A DNA stretch of 49,775 bases, taken from NCBI GenBank assembly GCA_964370855.1, contig CAYJMF010000025.1, forward strand, positions 1 to 49,775, given 5' to 3'. A model generated the notes under the pieces. That model worked only from the letters and a program-made list of their open reading frames with translations. It was not told where the DNA came from and made no database searches. Position 1 is the first letter of the stretch, and each line of letters starts with the position of its first letter. The position numbers were made by a program, and so were the translations under genes. This document shows, piece after piece, positions 1-8,140 of this stretch. This stretch comes from JAKLKS01 sp964370855. GTDB lineage: Bacteria > Planctomycetota > JAJSAM01 > JAKLKS01.

Positions 1-1
1 A

Positions 2-862
2 CCTCCCCCTCCTCTTCACCTCCCCCTCGAGAAACGACTTCATCGTCTCGTAGGAGGACCGCAGCTCCTCGTCCTTCCCACCGAGCTCGAAGTACTTCGC
101 GAAGTGCTCCATCGCCTTCTCCGTCCGCTCGCGGTTCGTGTAGGAGGGGTTGTCCGTGACGCAGAGGATGGCGAGGTTCTTGTGGGCGTCGAGGAACTTC
201 GGGTCCCTCGCCAGGGCCGTCTCGTAGGCCTCGATGGCGTCCTTCGACCTGCCGTCCCTGTCGAGGACGAGGCCCCGGAGGAAGGGCCCCATGGCGCCCT
301 TCGGGACGGACTTCGCGTGGACCTCCGCGGCCCGGCCCGCGGGCTCCGTCTCCCCGTTGCGGAGGAGGGCCTCCACGAGGGAGCGGGCCGACAGCGGGTC
401 CTTCGGGTCGAGCTTCGCCGCGAGCTCGAGTTCCTTCCGCGCCTCGGGGAAGGCGTTCCCGTCCCGCTTCCGGAGGAGGATGCACTCGCCGAGGGCGCGG
501 TGAGAGGCGGGGTCCTTCGGATCGATCTTCACGGCCTTGCGGAGCGCCTCCTCCGCCTCCTCGAACTTCGCCATCGCGAGGAGGGACCGGCCGAGGCCGG
601 ACCGGAGGGGGCCGGACTCCGGCTTCGCCTCGAGCCCCGCGCGGAACTCCTTCCCCGCGGCCTCCGCCTCCCCGAGCGCGAGGCGCGCCTCGCCGCAGAG
701 GTAGCGTGACTTCGCGAAATCGGCGTCCCCGGCGGGGACCTTCTCCGCGGCCTCGACGGCCTTCGCGTACTCGCCGGCCTCGAAATGCCGGAGCGCCGCC
801 TCCACGGGGGATTCGGCGGGGGCGAGGAGGACGGCGGCGAGGAGCAGCGAGAATCGGATCAT
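2..862 (-). CDS. TPR-repeat protein, C-terminus cut by window edge
   Basis: The reading frame starts at ATG 862 and stays open to the left edge, so only the first 287 residues are visible. Residues 1-17 form a hydrophobic signal peptide, which points to export. The rest is a run of TPR-like helical pairs, including units of the type ALRKAVKIDPKDPASHRALG and AIEAYETALARDPKFLDAHK, with the A/L/Y/P pattern typical of TPRs. TPR proteins are scaffolds for protein-protein contacts, so no enzyme activity can be assigned. It lies downstream of the small secreted protein on the same strand, with a hairpin between them. Confident as a TPR protein; the specific role is unknown. Confidence 0.85.
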   Translation of the reverse strand, partial: MIRFSLLLAAVLLAPAESPVEAALRHFEAGEYAKAVEAAEKVPAGDADFAKSRYLCGEARLALGEAEAAGKEFRAGLEAKPESGPLRSGLGRSLLAMAKFEEAEEALRKAVKIDPKDPASHRALGECILLRKRDGNAFPEARKELELAAKLDPKDPLSARSLVEALLRNGETEPAGRAAEVHAKSVPKGAMGPFLRGLVLDRDGRSKDAIEAYETALARDPKFLDAHKNLAILCVTDNPSYTNRERTEKAMEHFAKYFELGGKDEELRSSYETMKSFLEGEVKRRGR

Positions 863-941
863 GGATCACCTCGTGCGTGGGGGCGCCGGCCCTTCGCGGG
901 GCGAGGAGGCTCCGCCGCTCGGACCGGCGCCGATGGACGGG

Positions 942-960
942 CCGGGGAACGCCTCCCCGG
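942..960 (-). terminator. Hairpin after small secreted protein gene
   Basis: A perfect 7-bp stem (CCGGGGA/TCCCCGG, 5-nt loop) lies 1 nt past the TGA stop of the minus-strand gene ending at 962. There is no T tract, so it is either a GC-rich transcription-stop or an mRNA 3'-end-stabilising structure. Confidence 0.45.
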
Positions 961-961
961 G

Positions 962-1174
962 TCAGACCCTGGCGAGGTTCCTCTGCACCAGGACGGTGAG
1001 CGCCTTCTGCACGGCTGCGCCACCCTCCCGGCCGTAGGCGCGGCGCTCGCCGGCGGACTTCGCCAGCGGACAGCCGTTCCTGCAGTCGAAACCGTCACCG
1101 GCGATCGCCGCGGCGCCGAGGGACGCGAACACCATCCCCGCGGCCAGCGCGCCGATCCTCATGCGCTTCCCCAT
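962..1174 (-). CDS. Small secreted cysteine-containing protein
   Basis: A 70-residue protein. The ATG at 1174 follows a good ribosome site (GAGGAGG, about 7 nt upstream). Residues 1-26 form a signal peptide (basic MGKRMR, hydrophobic core, AIAG cleavage region). The mature part is only about 45 residues, with two cysteines in DCRNGCPLAKS and a basic C-terminal helix. No family is recognised. It resembles the other small exported protein at 29675-29947 in size and layout (signal peptide plus a two-cysteine mature part), but I see no sequence homology. Codon use is like its neighbours. It is probably periplasmic or secreted. Confidence 0.7.
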   Translation of the reverse strand: MGKRMRIGALAAGMVFASLGAAAIAGDGFDCRNGCPLAKSAGERRAYGREGGAAVQKALTVLVQRNLARV

Positions 1175-1245
1175 GGAGCACCTCCTCGTTGGGGGACGCA
1201 TCACCATTCCGCGGGGCCCCGCCGATCCCCCGGGGGGAATCGCGA

Positions 1246-2256
1246 TCACTCCGCGGACGTGGCGGCGCGCATCCAGGCGGCGAGATCCCCCTCGTCCGCC
1301 GTGCGGATGCGCTCGTCGCACCGGTAACGATCCTTGACGGACTCCCACGGGAGGTCGGTGTCGACGAGCCCGTTCTCGTGGACGTACTCCCCCACCTTCC
1401 CGTTGAGGATCCGCCGCGGCGACCAGTCGAGGTCCACGGCCCGGTCGGCGTGGCGCGCCAGCGTGGTGGTGCAGCTGTCCACGAGGGAGTTGTAGAAGGC
1501 GCCGCCCTCCGCGAGATCCGCCGCGCGGAGGAGGGCGTCGCGGAGCACGGCCTTCATGCGCTCCCGGTCGGGGCGCAGGGGGAGGAGGTCGATGCGGTCC
1601 CCCCACGCCCGCGCGCGGAGGCCGAGGACGTCGCGGGGATCGCCGAGGACGTAGACGAGGGGGTAGGCGCGGAGGATTCCGCGGAGCGGACCGTAGGACT
1701 GGTCCGGCCGCCGCCGCGCCTCCACGGAGAGGGCCAGGGCCTTCCCGTCGCGGAAGGAGAAGAGGAGCAGCGTGTGGGCGACGAGGCCGTCCTCCCCGAG
1801 GGGCACCACGCCGAGCCAGCAGCGGTCGAGAAGGGCGAGGTCGAAGGTCTCCGTGCGCCACGCGGCGTCGTGGTCGTCCTCGGTCCGCCATCGGAAGTCG
1901 CGGAGATCCTCGACGCGCACGCGGTCCCCCTCGAGGGCGACCCGCGGCATGCGGGCGTGGGCGGGGATCCACGGGCCGGCGGCGGGGACCGGCTCGAGGA
2001 CGACGCCGAGGAGGGCGGCGCCGACGAGGACCGCGGCGCCCCCCGGGAACCGGTCACGACGGCGGAAGGCGAGGCGGGCGAGGAGGAGGGCGAAGGCCGC
2101 GGCGCCGGCGACGGCGAGCCAGGCCGGCACGAAGGATCGGAGCGCGATCCAGGGGATCACCCACGCCGCGACGGGGAGGATCAGGGCGAGGGCCAACCGC
2201 CGCCCCGGAACGGCCCGGCGCTTCTCCTTGCCTTCCGCCCCTCCGCGCGGTCCCAT
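1246..2256 (-). CDS. DUF4105-like membrane protein
   Basis: 336 residues. Three N-terminal hydrophobic segments (about 21-39, 41-64 and 70-90) anchor it in the inner membrane. The soluble domain that follows resembles DUF4105 (Lnb N-terminal periplasmic domain), a papain-like fold family. The family features I see are DLRDFRWRTEDDHDAAW near residue 120, an FSFRDGKALALSVEARR strand, and a candidate catalytic cysteine at 262 in YNSLVDSCTTTLARH. Family members are membrane proteins of mostly unknown function, thought to be peptidase-like. The ATG at 2256 was chosen because it precedes the first helix; no strong ribosome site is visible. The gene is divergent from deoC across a 42-bp gap. Confidence 0.72.
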   Translation of the reverse strand: MGPRGGAEGKEKRRAVPGRRLALALILPVAAWVIPWIALRSFVPAWLAVAGAAAFALLLARLAFRRRDRFPGGAAVLVGAALLGVVLEPVPAAGPWIPAHARMPRVALEGDRVRVEDLRDFRWRTEDDHDAAWRTETFDLALLDRCWLGVVPLGEDGLVAHTLLLFSFRDGKALALSVEARRRPDQSYGPLRGILRAYPLVYVLGDPRDVLGLRARAWGDRIDLLPLRPDRERMKAVLRDALLRAADLAEGGAFYNSLVDSCTTTLARHADRAVDLDWSPRRILNGKVGEYVHENGLVDTDLPWESVKDRYRCDERIRTADEGDLAAWMRAATSAE

Positions 2257-2298
2257 GGACAGGTTGTAGCCTCCGGCGCCGCGCCCAGGGAGTCCGCA

Positions 2299-3000
2299 TT
2301 GCCCGAATCCGCCCCCCCGCCCGGCCCCGCACCCGGCCCCGCACCCGACCTCCGCCTCCTCCTCGAGCACACGCTGCTCCGCCCCGCGGCCACCGCCGCG
2401 GAGGTGCGCGCCCACGTCGAGGAGGGGCTCGCCCTCGGGGTGGTCGGGATCTGCGTCTCCCCGGCCCGCGTGGGCGAGGTCGCGGCCATGGTCGCTGGCC
2501 GTCCCGTGGCCCTCGTGGCGGCGGTGGGCTTCCCCCACGGCGCGACGTCCCCCGACGCCAAGGCCTTCGAGGCGGAGCGGGCCTTCGGGCGGGGCGCCAC
2601 GGACATCGACTTCGTCATGCACCTCGGAAACGCGAAGGACCGGAACGGGGACGCGATGCGCTCGGAGTTCTCCATGATGCGGCGGGCGGTGCCCGAGGCG
2701 GTGCTGAAGGTGATCCTCGAGACGGGCTCCCTCGCGGAGGAGGAGATCCGCCGCGCCTGCGCCGCCGCCGTGGCGGAGGGGCTCGACTTCGTCAAGACCT
2801 GCACCGGCTTCGGGCCCCGGGGCGCGACGGTGCAGGACGTGCTCCTCCTCCGGGAGTGCGTCGGGGACCGCTGCCGGGTGAAGGCCTCCGGCGGGATCCG
2901 GACCCGGGAGCAGGCCCTCGCCATGGTCGCCGCCGGCGCCCACCGCATCGGCACCTCCCGCTCGAGGGAGATCCTCGGGCCCCCGGGTCCCGCCGCCTGA
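2299..3000 (+). CDS. deoC: Deoxyribose-phosphate aldolase
   Basis: 233 residues, close to the family's usual 220-260. The enzyme is a class I aldolase that cleaves 2-deoxyribose-5-phosphate to glyceraldehyde-3-phosphate and acetaldehyde in deoxynucleoside salvage. Lys166 in DFVKTCTGFG matches the Schiff-base lysine, and Lys195 in VKASGGIRT matches the second active-site lysine. VGFPHGA and DIDFVMHLGNAKDRN are also characteristic, although the last diverges from the usual EIDMVxNIG. The TTG start is set by GGGAG 6 nt upstream and avoids a proline-rich upstream frame. The first about 15 residues are Pro/Ala-rich and non-conserved. It is cytoplasmic, and the next gene starts 4 nt downstream. Confidence 0.93.
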   Translation: MPESAPPPGPAPGPAPDLRLLLEHTLLRPAATAAEVRAHVEEGLALGVVGICVSPARVGEVAAMVAGRPVALVAAVGFPHGATSPDAKAFEAERAFGRGATDIDFVMHLGNAKDRNGDAMRSEFSMMRRAVPEAVLKVILETGSLAEEEIRRACAAAVAEGLDFVKTCTGFGPRGATVQDVLLLRECVGDRCRVKASGGIRTREQALAMVAAGAHRIGTSRSREILGPPGPAA

Positions 3001-3004
3001 CCCC

Positions 3005-3838
3005 GTGGACGCCCTCCTCGGACTGCTCGCGGCGGCGGCGGCGGGGGGTGCGGGGTTCGCGTGCTGGCGGCTCGGGATCCGGCTCGCGGGGAGGATGTCG
3101 AAGGGGGGCGGGGAGGCGGCGGCGGGCCTCGCGCTCCTCCTGACGGGGGCGCTGGTCGCGCTGGTGAACCACGCCCCCACCCGGCTCCCCCTCGCGCTCC
3201 TCCTCTCCCCGGCCATCTACTTCGAGTTCTGCTACTTCCTGCCGACGGCGGCGCTCTTCTTCGGCATCGCCGCGCGGCGGGTGCCGGACCCGAAGACGGG
3301 ACGCCTCCTCGGGGTCCTGGTCGCGGTGCTGGCGGGGTACTCGGGGATCCACGCCTTCCTCGCGCTGGACGCGCGGTCGCTGCCGCAACTCTCCTCGGCG
3401 CCGCCCGCCCGGGGCATGCAGCGGCAGACGACGGCCTGGTCCTGCGGGCCCTCGGCCTGCGTGACGCTGCTGGCGGCCCACGGCATCGCCTCGACGGAGC
3501 GGGAGATGGGGGAACTCGGGCTCTGCTACCCGCGCCGGGGGATGACGATGCCCCGCTTCATCCGCGGGCTCACGCTGAAGCTCCGCTCCGCCGGGTCGAG
3601 GCTCCGGGTCAAGGCGGCGGACCACCTGTCGCTGCGGGAGCTGACGGAGTTCCCGACGCCCTGCATCGTCGGCCTCGAGCTCACCCTCCTGGTGGACCAC
3701 GCGGCGGTGCTGCTGGACGTGACGAAGGAGGGGGGCTTCGTCCTCGCCGACCCCTCCACGGGACGGCGCGACGTGATGGACTTCGAGGAGATGAGGAGGC
3801 GCTTCACGGGCGAGGCCATCGCGCTGGAGGCGGAATAG
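3005..3838 (+). CDS. Membrane C39-like cysteine peptidase domain protein
   Basis: 277 residues from a GTG. Four to five hydrophobic segments (within about 1-25, 38-55, 60-85 and 95-120) precede a papain-like domain of the peptidase C39 type. That domain has MQRQTTAWSCGPSA with Cys147 after Gln, His232 in LLVDHAAVLLD, and Asp249 in VLADPSTG. This Q-C-H-D set is the catalytic layout of the C39 family, which in bacteriocin exporters removes double-glycine leaders. Here there is no ABC transporter domain, so the substrate is unknown. It follows deoC by 4 nt and is probably co-transcribed. The stop codon TAG sits inside the left arm of a perfect palindrome. The start is uncertain because the ribosome site is weak. 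Confidence 0.78.
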   Translation: MDALLGLLAAAAAGGAGFACWRLGIRLAGRMSKGGGEAAAGLALLLTGALVALVNHAPTRLPLALLLSPAIYFEFCYFLPTAALFFGIAARRVPDPKTGRLLGVLVAVLAGYSGIHAFLALDARSLPQLSSAPPARGMQRQTTAWSCGPSACVTLLAAHGIASTEREMGELGLCYPRRGMTMPRFIRGLTLKLRSAGSRLRVKAADHLSLRELTEFPTPCIVGLELTLLVDHAAVLLDVTKEGGFVLADPSTGRRDVMDFEEMRRRFTGEAIALEAE

Positions 3839-3861
3839 TATCACTATGTGATACTATTCCG
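3831..3861. terminator. Perfect 14-bp palindrome between convergent genes
   Basis: Arms 3831-3844 and 3848-3861 (CGGAATAGTATCAC and its exact complement) enclose a 3-nt loop. The TAG stop of the C39-like gene lies within the left arm, and the opposing VWA gene stops 12 nt beyond the right arm. It can serve as a bidirectional terminator. The arm is AT-rich relative to the surroundings and begins GGAATA, like the palindrome at 20520, which suggests an inserted repeat element rather than a drifted terminator. Confidence 0.75.
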
Positions 3862-3872
3862 CCCCCCGCTTC

Positions 3873-6458
3873 CTACTTCCGCATGCCCTCCGACAGCGGG
3901 ACGAGGAGCAGGAACTCCGCCTTCCAACCGCCCTCGTCGCGGCCCATGGCGCCGGCGGCGATCTCCCGGACCGCGGCGAAGGAGGCGGACCCCGCGTTCT
4001 TCGAGCCGCGGAGGAGGAGGCCCCACTCGGCCACGGCGGCGGCGAACCGGAAGTCCTCGCTCGCGCCGTCGAAGGCGCCGCCCCCGTCGGTGAACGGGAC
4101 CTCGCGGAGCGCGCTCTCGTCCCCCTCGGGCTCCTTCCAGCGGAGCTTGACGGTGAGGGTGTCGAGGGAGCCGCTCCAGGAGCCGGGGCGCTGGTAGCGC
4201 AGCTCGTCCACGGCGGAGCCGGGGACCGGCTCGCCGGCGGGGACGACCTCGTAGAAGGCGGTGACGGCGTGGCCGGCGCCGATCTCGCCGGCGTCCTTGC
4301 GGTCGTCGGCGAAGTCCTGCGCCGCGAGGACGCGGTTCTCGTAGCCGAGGAGCCTGTAGCCGGCCACCTGCGCGGGGTTGAACTCGACCTGGATCTTCAC
4401 GTCCTTGGCGATGGCGTGGAGGGTGGACATGCCCTGGTCCACGAGGAGGCGGCGGGCCTCGGCGAGGTCGTCCACGTAGCCGTAGTTGCCGTTGCCGCGG
4501 TCGGCGAGCTGCTCCAGGGTGTCGTCCTTGAGGTTGTCCATGCCGTAGCCGAGGGCGGTGAGGAAGACCTTCGACTTCGCCTTCTCCTCGATGAGGGTCG
4601 CGAGGTCGGCGCGGCTGGTGGTTCCGACGTTGAAGTCGCCGTCGGTCGCGAGGACGACGCGGTTGATGCCGCCGGGGACGAAGTTCTCGGCGGCGACCTT
4701 GTAGGCGAGCTCGATGCCGGCGCCGCCGTTTGTGGATCCGCCGGCGGAGAGGTTGTCGATCGCATGGAGGATGGTCGATGCGTCGTTCCCCGCCGTCGAG
4801 GGGAGGGCGAGGCCCGAGGCGCCTGCGTAGACGACCATGGCGACCCGGTCCCGGGCGTCGAGCCGGCCCGCGAGAAGCCGGAGGGACTCCTTCACCAGGG
4901 GGAGCTTGTTCGGCTGGTTCATGGAGCCGGAGACGTCGAGCAGGAAGACGAGGTTGGCGGCGGGGCGGACGGCCTCCTCCACGACGCGTCCCTTGAGGGC
5001 GATGCGCACGAGCCGGTGGCGCGGCTCCCAGGGGCAGGAGGCGGCCTCGACGTGGACCGCGAAGGCGTCGGCGCCGGAGGGGGGCGCGTAGTCCCAGGGA
5101 AAGTAGTTGACGAGTTCCTCGATGCGCACCGCGGCCGGCGGCGGGAGGCGGTTCTGCCGGGTGAGGCAGCGCCGCACGATGGAGTAGCCTGCGGTGTCCA
5201 CGTCCACGGAGAAGGTCGAGAGCGCCGCCTCTCCGACGGGCCGGATCCACGGGTTCTCGATGATGGGGGCGGAGGACTCGGTGGTGGATTCGTCGATCAA
5301 CCGATTCCACTCCACATCCAGAGAGAGATCCCCCCGGTCCAGGGCCTGGCGGAAGTTCTCGCGAACCTGCTTCCGTTTTTCCGGGTCGATGAGGCCGTCG
5401 AGCTTCGACTCGTCCACGACGACTCCCTCCTTCGGGAGGAAGATTGTCTGGGGACTCACGCCGCCGCCCACGGTGAAACGGTCGAAGCCCGGGAGATCCG
5501 CCGGCTTCTCTCCCTTGAACAGGTAGCCCACCATGGGAGTGTCCGTCAGGACCGGGACTTCGCCTGCGGGGCCCCTGTACACGTGGCCCCCGCCCCCGCC
5601 GCCTCCGCCGAAGTTGATGGACCGTGGACTGCCGGAAACGATCCCGTCCATGTCGGCCATGGTTCCCGTGTAGGTGTCGCCACCCGATCCCCCTCCGGCG
5701 GTTCCGGGTTCTCCCCTGGCCAGGGGCAGGGCGGAGCTCGCGTATCCGACGGTGCCCAGTTCCGCTCGTGCTTCCCGAGCCTCGGCTTCGGAGAGCTGGC
5801 GGCGGAGATCCTGGATCTCATGATTCCTCGGGTCCGTTGCAGGACTCGGAGGATAGACGTGGGAGTTTCCGCCCGCTCCGCCACCCCCGGAGGCGATGCC
5901 GTCCCGGTGCCAGGTTGCACCGTCGGGGATTTCACGACCGCCCTTGCCCTTGGTGAAGTCGGGAATCCGGACCGTCGTCGACTGCCCGAAGGTGGAGACG
6001 AAGGTGACGTCGTCGGGCGATCGCACCTCCACGCTCTCCATCCCCACCGTGTACCCCGCCACCCCGAAGGCCATCCCGAGCAGCGTCGCCGCGGCGGCGG
6101 CACCCACTAGGGGCCGGGCGCGGCGCGACTTCCCGCCGGGGAGGAGCACAGGTGCAGGCACCGGCGCGGCCGCGGACGCGGACGCGGGCACCGCCTCGAC
6201 CGCCGTCGCCCCGCTCCCGCCCACGGCCCGTTCCAGGGCCGCCCGCCGCCCCGCCTCGAGGGCGGGCAGGGGCAGGCCGGACAACGCCGCCTCCAGCGTC
6301 CCCGCCGCCGCGCGGATCTCCTCCACCTCCGCCCGCGCAGCGGGGTCGGCCGCGAGCAGCGCCTCCACCGCCGCGCGCTCCGCATCGTCGCACTCCTCCA
6401 GAGCATACGCCGTCAGCAGCGCGTACGCCGTCAGCCTCGGATCCCCGTTCCCGCTCAT
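3873..6458 (-). CDS. Membrane VWA protein, YfbK type, with anti-sigma-like N-terminus
   Basis: 861 residues. Residues 1-70 resemble the cytoplasmic segment of anti-sigma-type proteins (LTAYALEECDDAERAAVEAL). One transmembrane helix (AAAAATLLGMAFGVAGYTVGM) lies near 115-140. A Gly/Ser-rich linker follows, then the YfbK-type N-terminal domain (STFSVDVDTAGYSIVRRCL, RIEELVNYFPWDY). The von Willebrand A domain carries the MIDAS motif DVSGSM at Asp508, GGSTNGG and ATDGDFN, so a metal-binding site is intact. A DUF3520-type tail ends the protein. The ATG overlaps the sigma factor stop as ATGA, which implies translational coupling. LTAYALLTAYAL near the N-terminus is a small internal duplication. Inferred role: membrane partner of the upstream sigma factor. 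Confidence 0.9.
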   Translation of the reverse strand: MSGNGDPRLTAYALLTAYALEECDDAERAAVEALLAADPAARAEVEEIRAAAGTLEAALSGLPLPALEAGRRAALERAVGGSGATAVEAVPASASAAAPVPAPVLLPGGKSRRARPLVGAAAAATLLGMAFGVAGYTVGMESVEVRSPDDVTFVSTFGQSTTVRIPDFTKGKGGREIPDGATWHRDGIASGGGGAGGNSHVYPPSPATDPRNHEIQDLRRQLSEAEAREARAELGTVGYASSALPLARGEPGTAGGGSGGDTYTGTMADMDGIVSGSPRSINFGGGGGGGGHVYRGPAGEVPVLTDTPMVGYLFKGEKPADLPGFDRFTVGGGVSPQTIFLPKEGVVVDESKLDGLIDPEKRKQVRENFRQALDRGDLSLDVEWNRLIDESTTESSAPIIENPWIRPVGEAALSTFSVDVDTAGYSIVRRCLTRQNRLPPPAAVRIEELVNYFPWDYAPPSGADAFAVHVEAASCPWEPRHRLVRIALKGRVVEEAVRPAANLVFLLDVSGSMNQPNKLPLVKESLRLLAGRLDARDRVAMVVYAGASGLALPSTAGNDASTILHAIDNLSAGGSTNGGAGIELAYKVAAENFVPGGINRVVLATDGDFNVGTTSRADLATLIEEKAKSKVFLTALGYGMDNLKDDTLEQLADRGNGNYGYVDDLAEARRLLVDQGMSTLHAIAKDVKIQVEFNPAQVAGYRLLGYENRVLAAQDFADDRKDAGEIGAGHAVTAFYEVVPAGEPVPGSAVDELRYQRPGSWSGSLDTLTVKLRWKEPEGDESALREVPFTDGGGAFDGASEDFRFAAAVAEWGLLLRGSKNAGSASFAAVREIAAGAMGRDEGGWKAEFLLLVPLSEGMRK

Positions 6459-6997
6459 CGTGCCGCTCCCTTCAGCGCCGGCGCGCCGCCGGGGACGACC
6501 ACCCCCATGCGCGCGCGCAGCGTCTTCAAGGCCTCGTGGAGCAGGACGCCGACGTGGCTCACGGTCACGTCCATCACCTCCGCCGTCTCGCGGTAGGAGA
6601 GGCCGTGGGAGAAGCGGAGCAGCACCGCCTCGCGCTGGCGGTCGGGAAGCCCGTCCACCGCGCGGAGCGCCGCCGCCGCGTCGTCGCGGAGCGCCGCCGC
6701 CGCCGCCGGATCGTCCCGGCCCCCGGCCCGCCCGTCGAGCAGCGGCGTCGCGCTCCGCTCCATGATCCGTCCCCTCCGCAGGCGGTCCATCGCGAGGTTG
6801 CGGCAGACCGCGTAGAGCCAGGCCGGGATGCGCGGGTCCACGGCGGCGGGATCCTGGGCGAGGAGCCGCACGAAGGCCTCCTGCACCACGTCCTGCGCCC
6901 CGTGGGGATCACCGAGGAGGCGGCCGGCGTAGAGGAGGAGCGGACCCTCGAACCGCTCGAGGCAGCCGCGCACCCACCGCGCCTTCTCCGGCTCCAC
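6455..6997 (-). CDS. ECF-family RNA polymerase sigma factor
   Basis: 180 residues, the usual ECF size. Region 2 is seen as DPHGAQDVVQEAFVRLL and PAWLYAVCRNLAMDRLRR. Region 4 is LPDRQREAVLLRFSHGLSYR followed by ETAEVMDVTVSHVGVLLHEA, a helix-turn-helix for the -35 element. The GTG start at 6997 follows GGGAGG at 6-7 nt. It is the first gene of a two-gene unit with the VWA protein (4-nt ATGA overlap). Co-encoding of an ECF factor with a membrane protein usually means the partner controls its release. The DNA-binding targets are not visible here. An Ala/Asp-rich linker joins regions 2 and 4. Confidence 0.93.
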   Translation of the reverse strand: MEPEKARWVRGCLERFEGPLLLYAGRLLGDPHGAQDVVQEAFVRLLAQDPAAVDPRIPAWLYAVCRNLAMDRLRRGRIMERSATPLLDGRAGGRDDPAAAAALRDDAAAALRAVDGLPDRQREAVLLRFSHGLSYRETAEVMDVTVSHVGVLLHEALKTLRARMGVVVPGGAPALKGAAR

Positions 6998-7096
6998 CGA
7001 ACCTCCCGGCTCCCGCGTCCCGTGTGGCGTCCGTCCGGGGATGGAACGGACGGGGACCGGTGGATCTTAGGGGAAATCGCGCGACCGTCGCCGGCG

Positions 7097-8101
7097 CTAC
7101 TTCCCGCGGTCGCGGAGGCGGCGGCTCTCGTCGTCGAGGAAGGCGCGTTCCTCGGGGGAGAGGGAGCCGATGCCCTCCCTCCCGATGCGCTCGAGGAGGC
7201 CGTCGAGGCGGGACGCCGCCTCCTCCCGCGCCCGGCGGGCCCGGGCCTCGCGGGACTCCTCCTCGCGGAGGCGCCGCTCCCCGGCCAGCACCTTCTCCCG
7301 GGGGCGGCTCCGCTCCGGCGGCGGCTCCTCCGCCTCGCCGGGCATCGACGCCTCCAGGCTCCGGTACCCCTGCGAGAAGTCGTAGGTCCCGAAGAGGAGC
7401 TGCTCCTCCTCCATGCCCCCCTCGCGGAACTCCTTCCAGGCCCGCCCCACCTCCCACAGGCACCAGAACCCGAGGGCCGACAGCAGCGCCTCCCGCCGGG
7501 CGAAGCCCACGGCCACGACCCCGAGCCCGATGACGGCCCCGGACCCGATGACGATGAGCCGCGCCCGGAGGCGCCCCGTCCGCGGGAGCAGGAGCGCCTC
7601 CAGCACCGCCCCCCCGTCGAAGGGGATCCCCGGCATCAGGTTGAGGAGGGCGAGGGCGAGGTTGAGGTTCCAGGCCGTGAGCACCACGTCCGTCGAGATC
7701 GTGAGGTCCGGAAGCCCGGGGAGCCGCCCGTCCCGGAGGAGGGCGGCGCCCCCCGCGAGGACGGCCAGCGCCAGGTTCACGATCACCCCGGCCACCGCCA
7801 CGTCGAGCCGGGCCCGGGGCCGCCGCGCCGGGTCGTGGTGGGTCGCGCCGCCGAGCGGCCACAGCAGGATCCCGTGCACCGCGATGCGGTGGCGGCGGCA
7901 GGCCGCTGCGTGGCCGAACTCGTGGAGGAGGACGGAGGCCCCCATCACCCCGAAGAAGACGAGGAAGCCGAGCAGCACGGAGCGGGCGGTCCACCCCGGC
8001 GTCGAGAACAGGGCGACGAGGACCGCGGCGGGGAGGAGGAGGTGGACCCGGATCGGGATCCCGGCGAGGGAGGCGACGCGGACGGCGAAGCGCGGGACCA
8101 C
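7097..8101 (-). CDS. Site-2-type (M50) intramembrane metalloprotease
   Basis: 334 residues. The zinc motif HEFGH is at residues 60-64 inside a hydrophobic segment, and the second metal-ligand motif is NLMPGIPFDGG near residue 160. This matches the S2P/FtsEx-like branch of M50 in which a DG pair supplies the third ligand. About five to six hydrophobic segments span 1-230. The C-terminal third (about 245-334) is charged and probably coiled (REEESREARARRAREEA), ending in LSPEERAFLDDESRRLR, a tail often seen in rhomboid- and M50-like proteins. It sits last in the minus-strand run that begins at 11806. S2Ps cleave transmembrane signalling proteins; whether the nearby sigma-factor partner is a substrate is only an inference. 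Confidence 0.88.
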   Translation of the reverse strand: MVPRFAVRVASLAGIPIRVHLLLPAAVLVALFSTPGWTARSVLLGFLVFFGVMGASVLLHEFGHAAACRRHRIAVHGILLWPLGGATHHDPARRPRARLDVAVAGVIVNLALAVLAGGAALLRDGRLPGLPDLTISTDVVLTAWNLNLALALLNLMPGIPFDGGAVLEALLLPRTGRLRARLIVIGSGAVIGLGVVAVGFARREALLSALGFWCLWEVGRAWKEFREGGMEEEQLLFGTYDFSQGYRSLEASMPGEAEEPPPERSRPREKVLAGERRLREEESREARARRAREEAASRLDGLLERIGREGIGSLSPEERAFLDDESRRLRDRGK

Positions 8102-8140
8102 GATCCGAGGATACCCGGAGGGGGCGCGGAAGCGGCGCCG

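Noticed and set aside
104..709. Plus-strand ORF opposite the TPR gene
   Set aside because: Composition is Arg/Glu/Leu/Gly-rich without domain; the minus-strand frame shows clear TPR units and a signal peptide.
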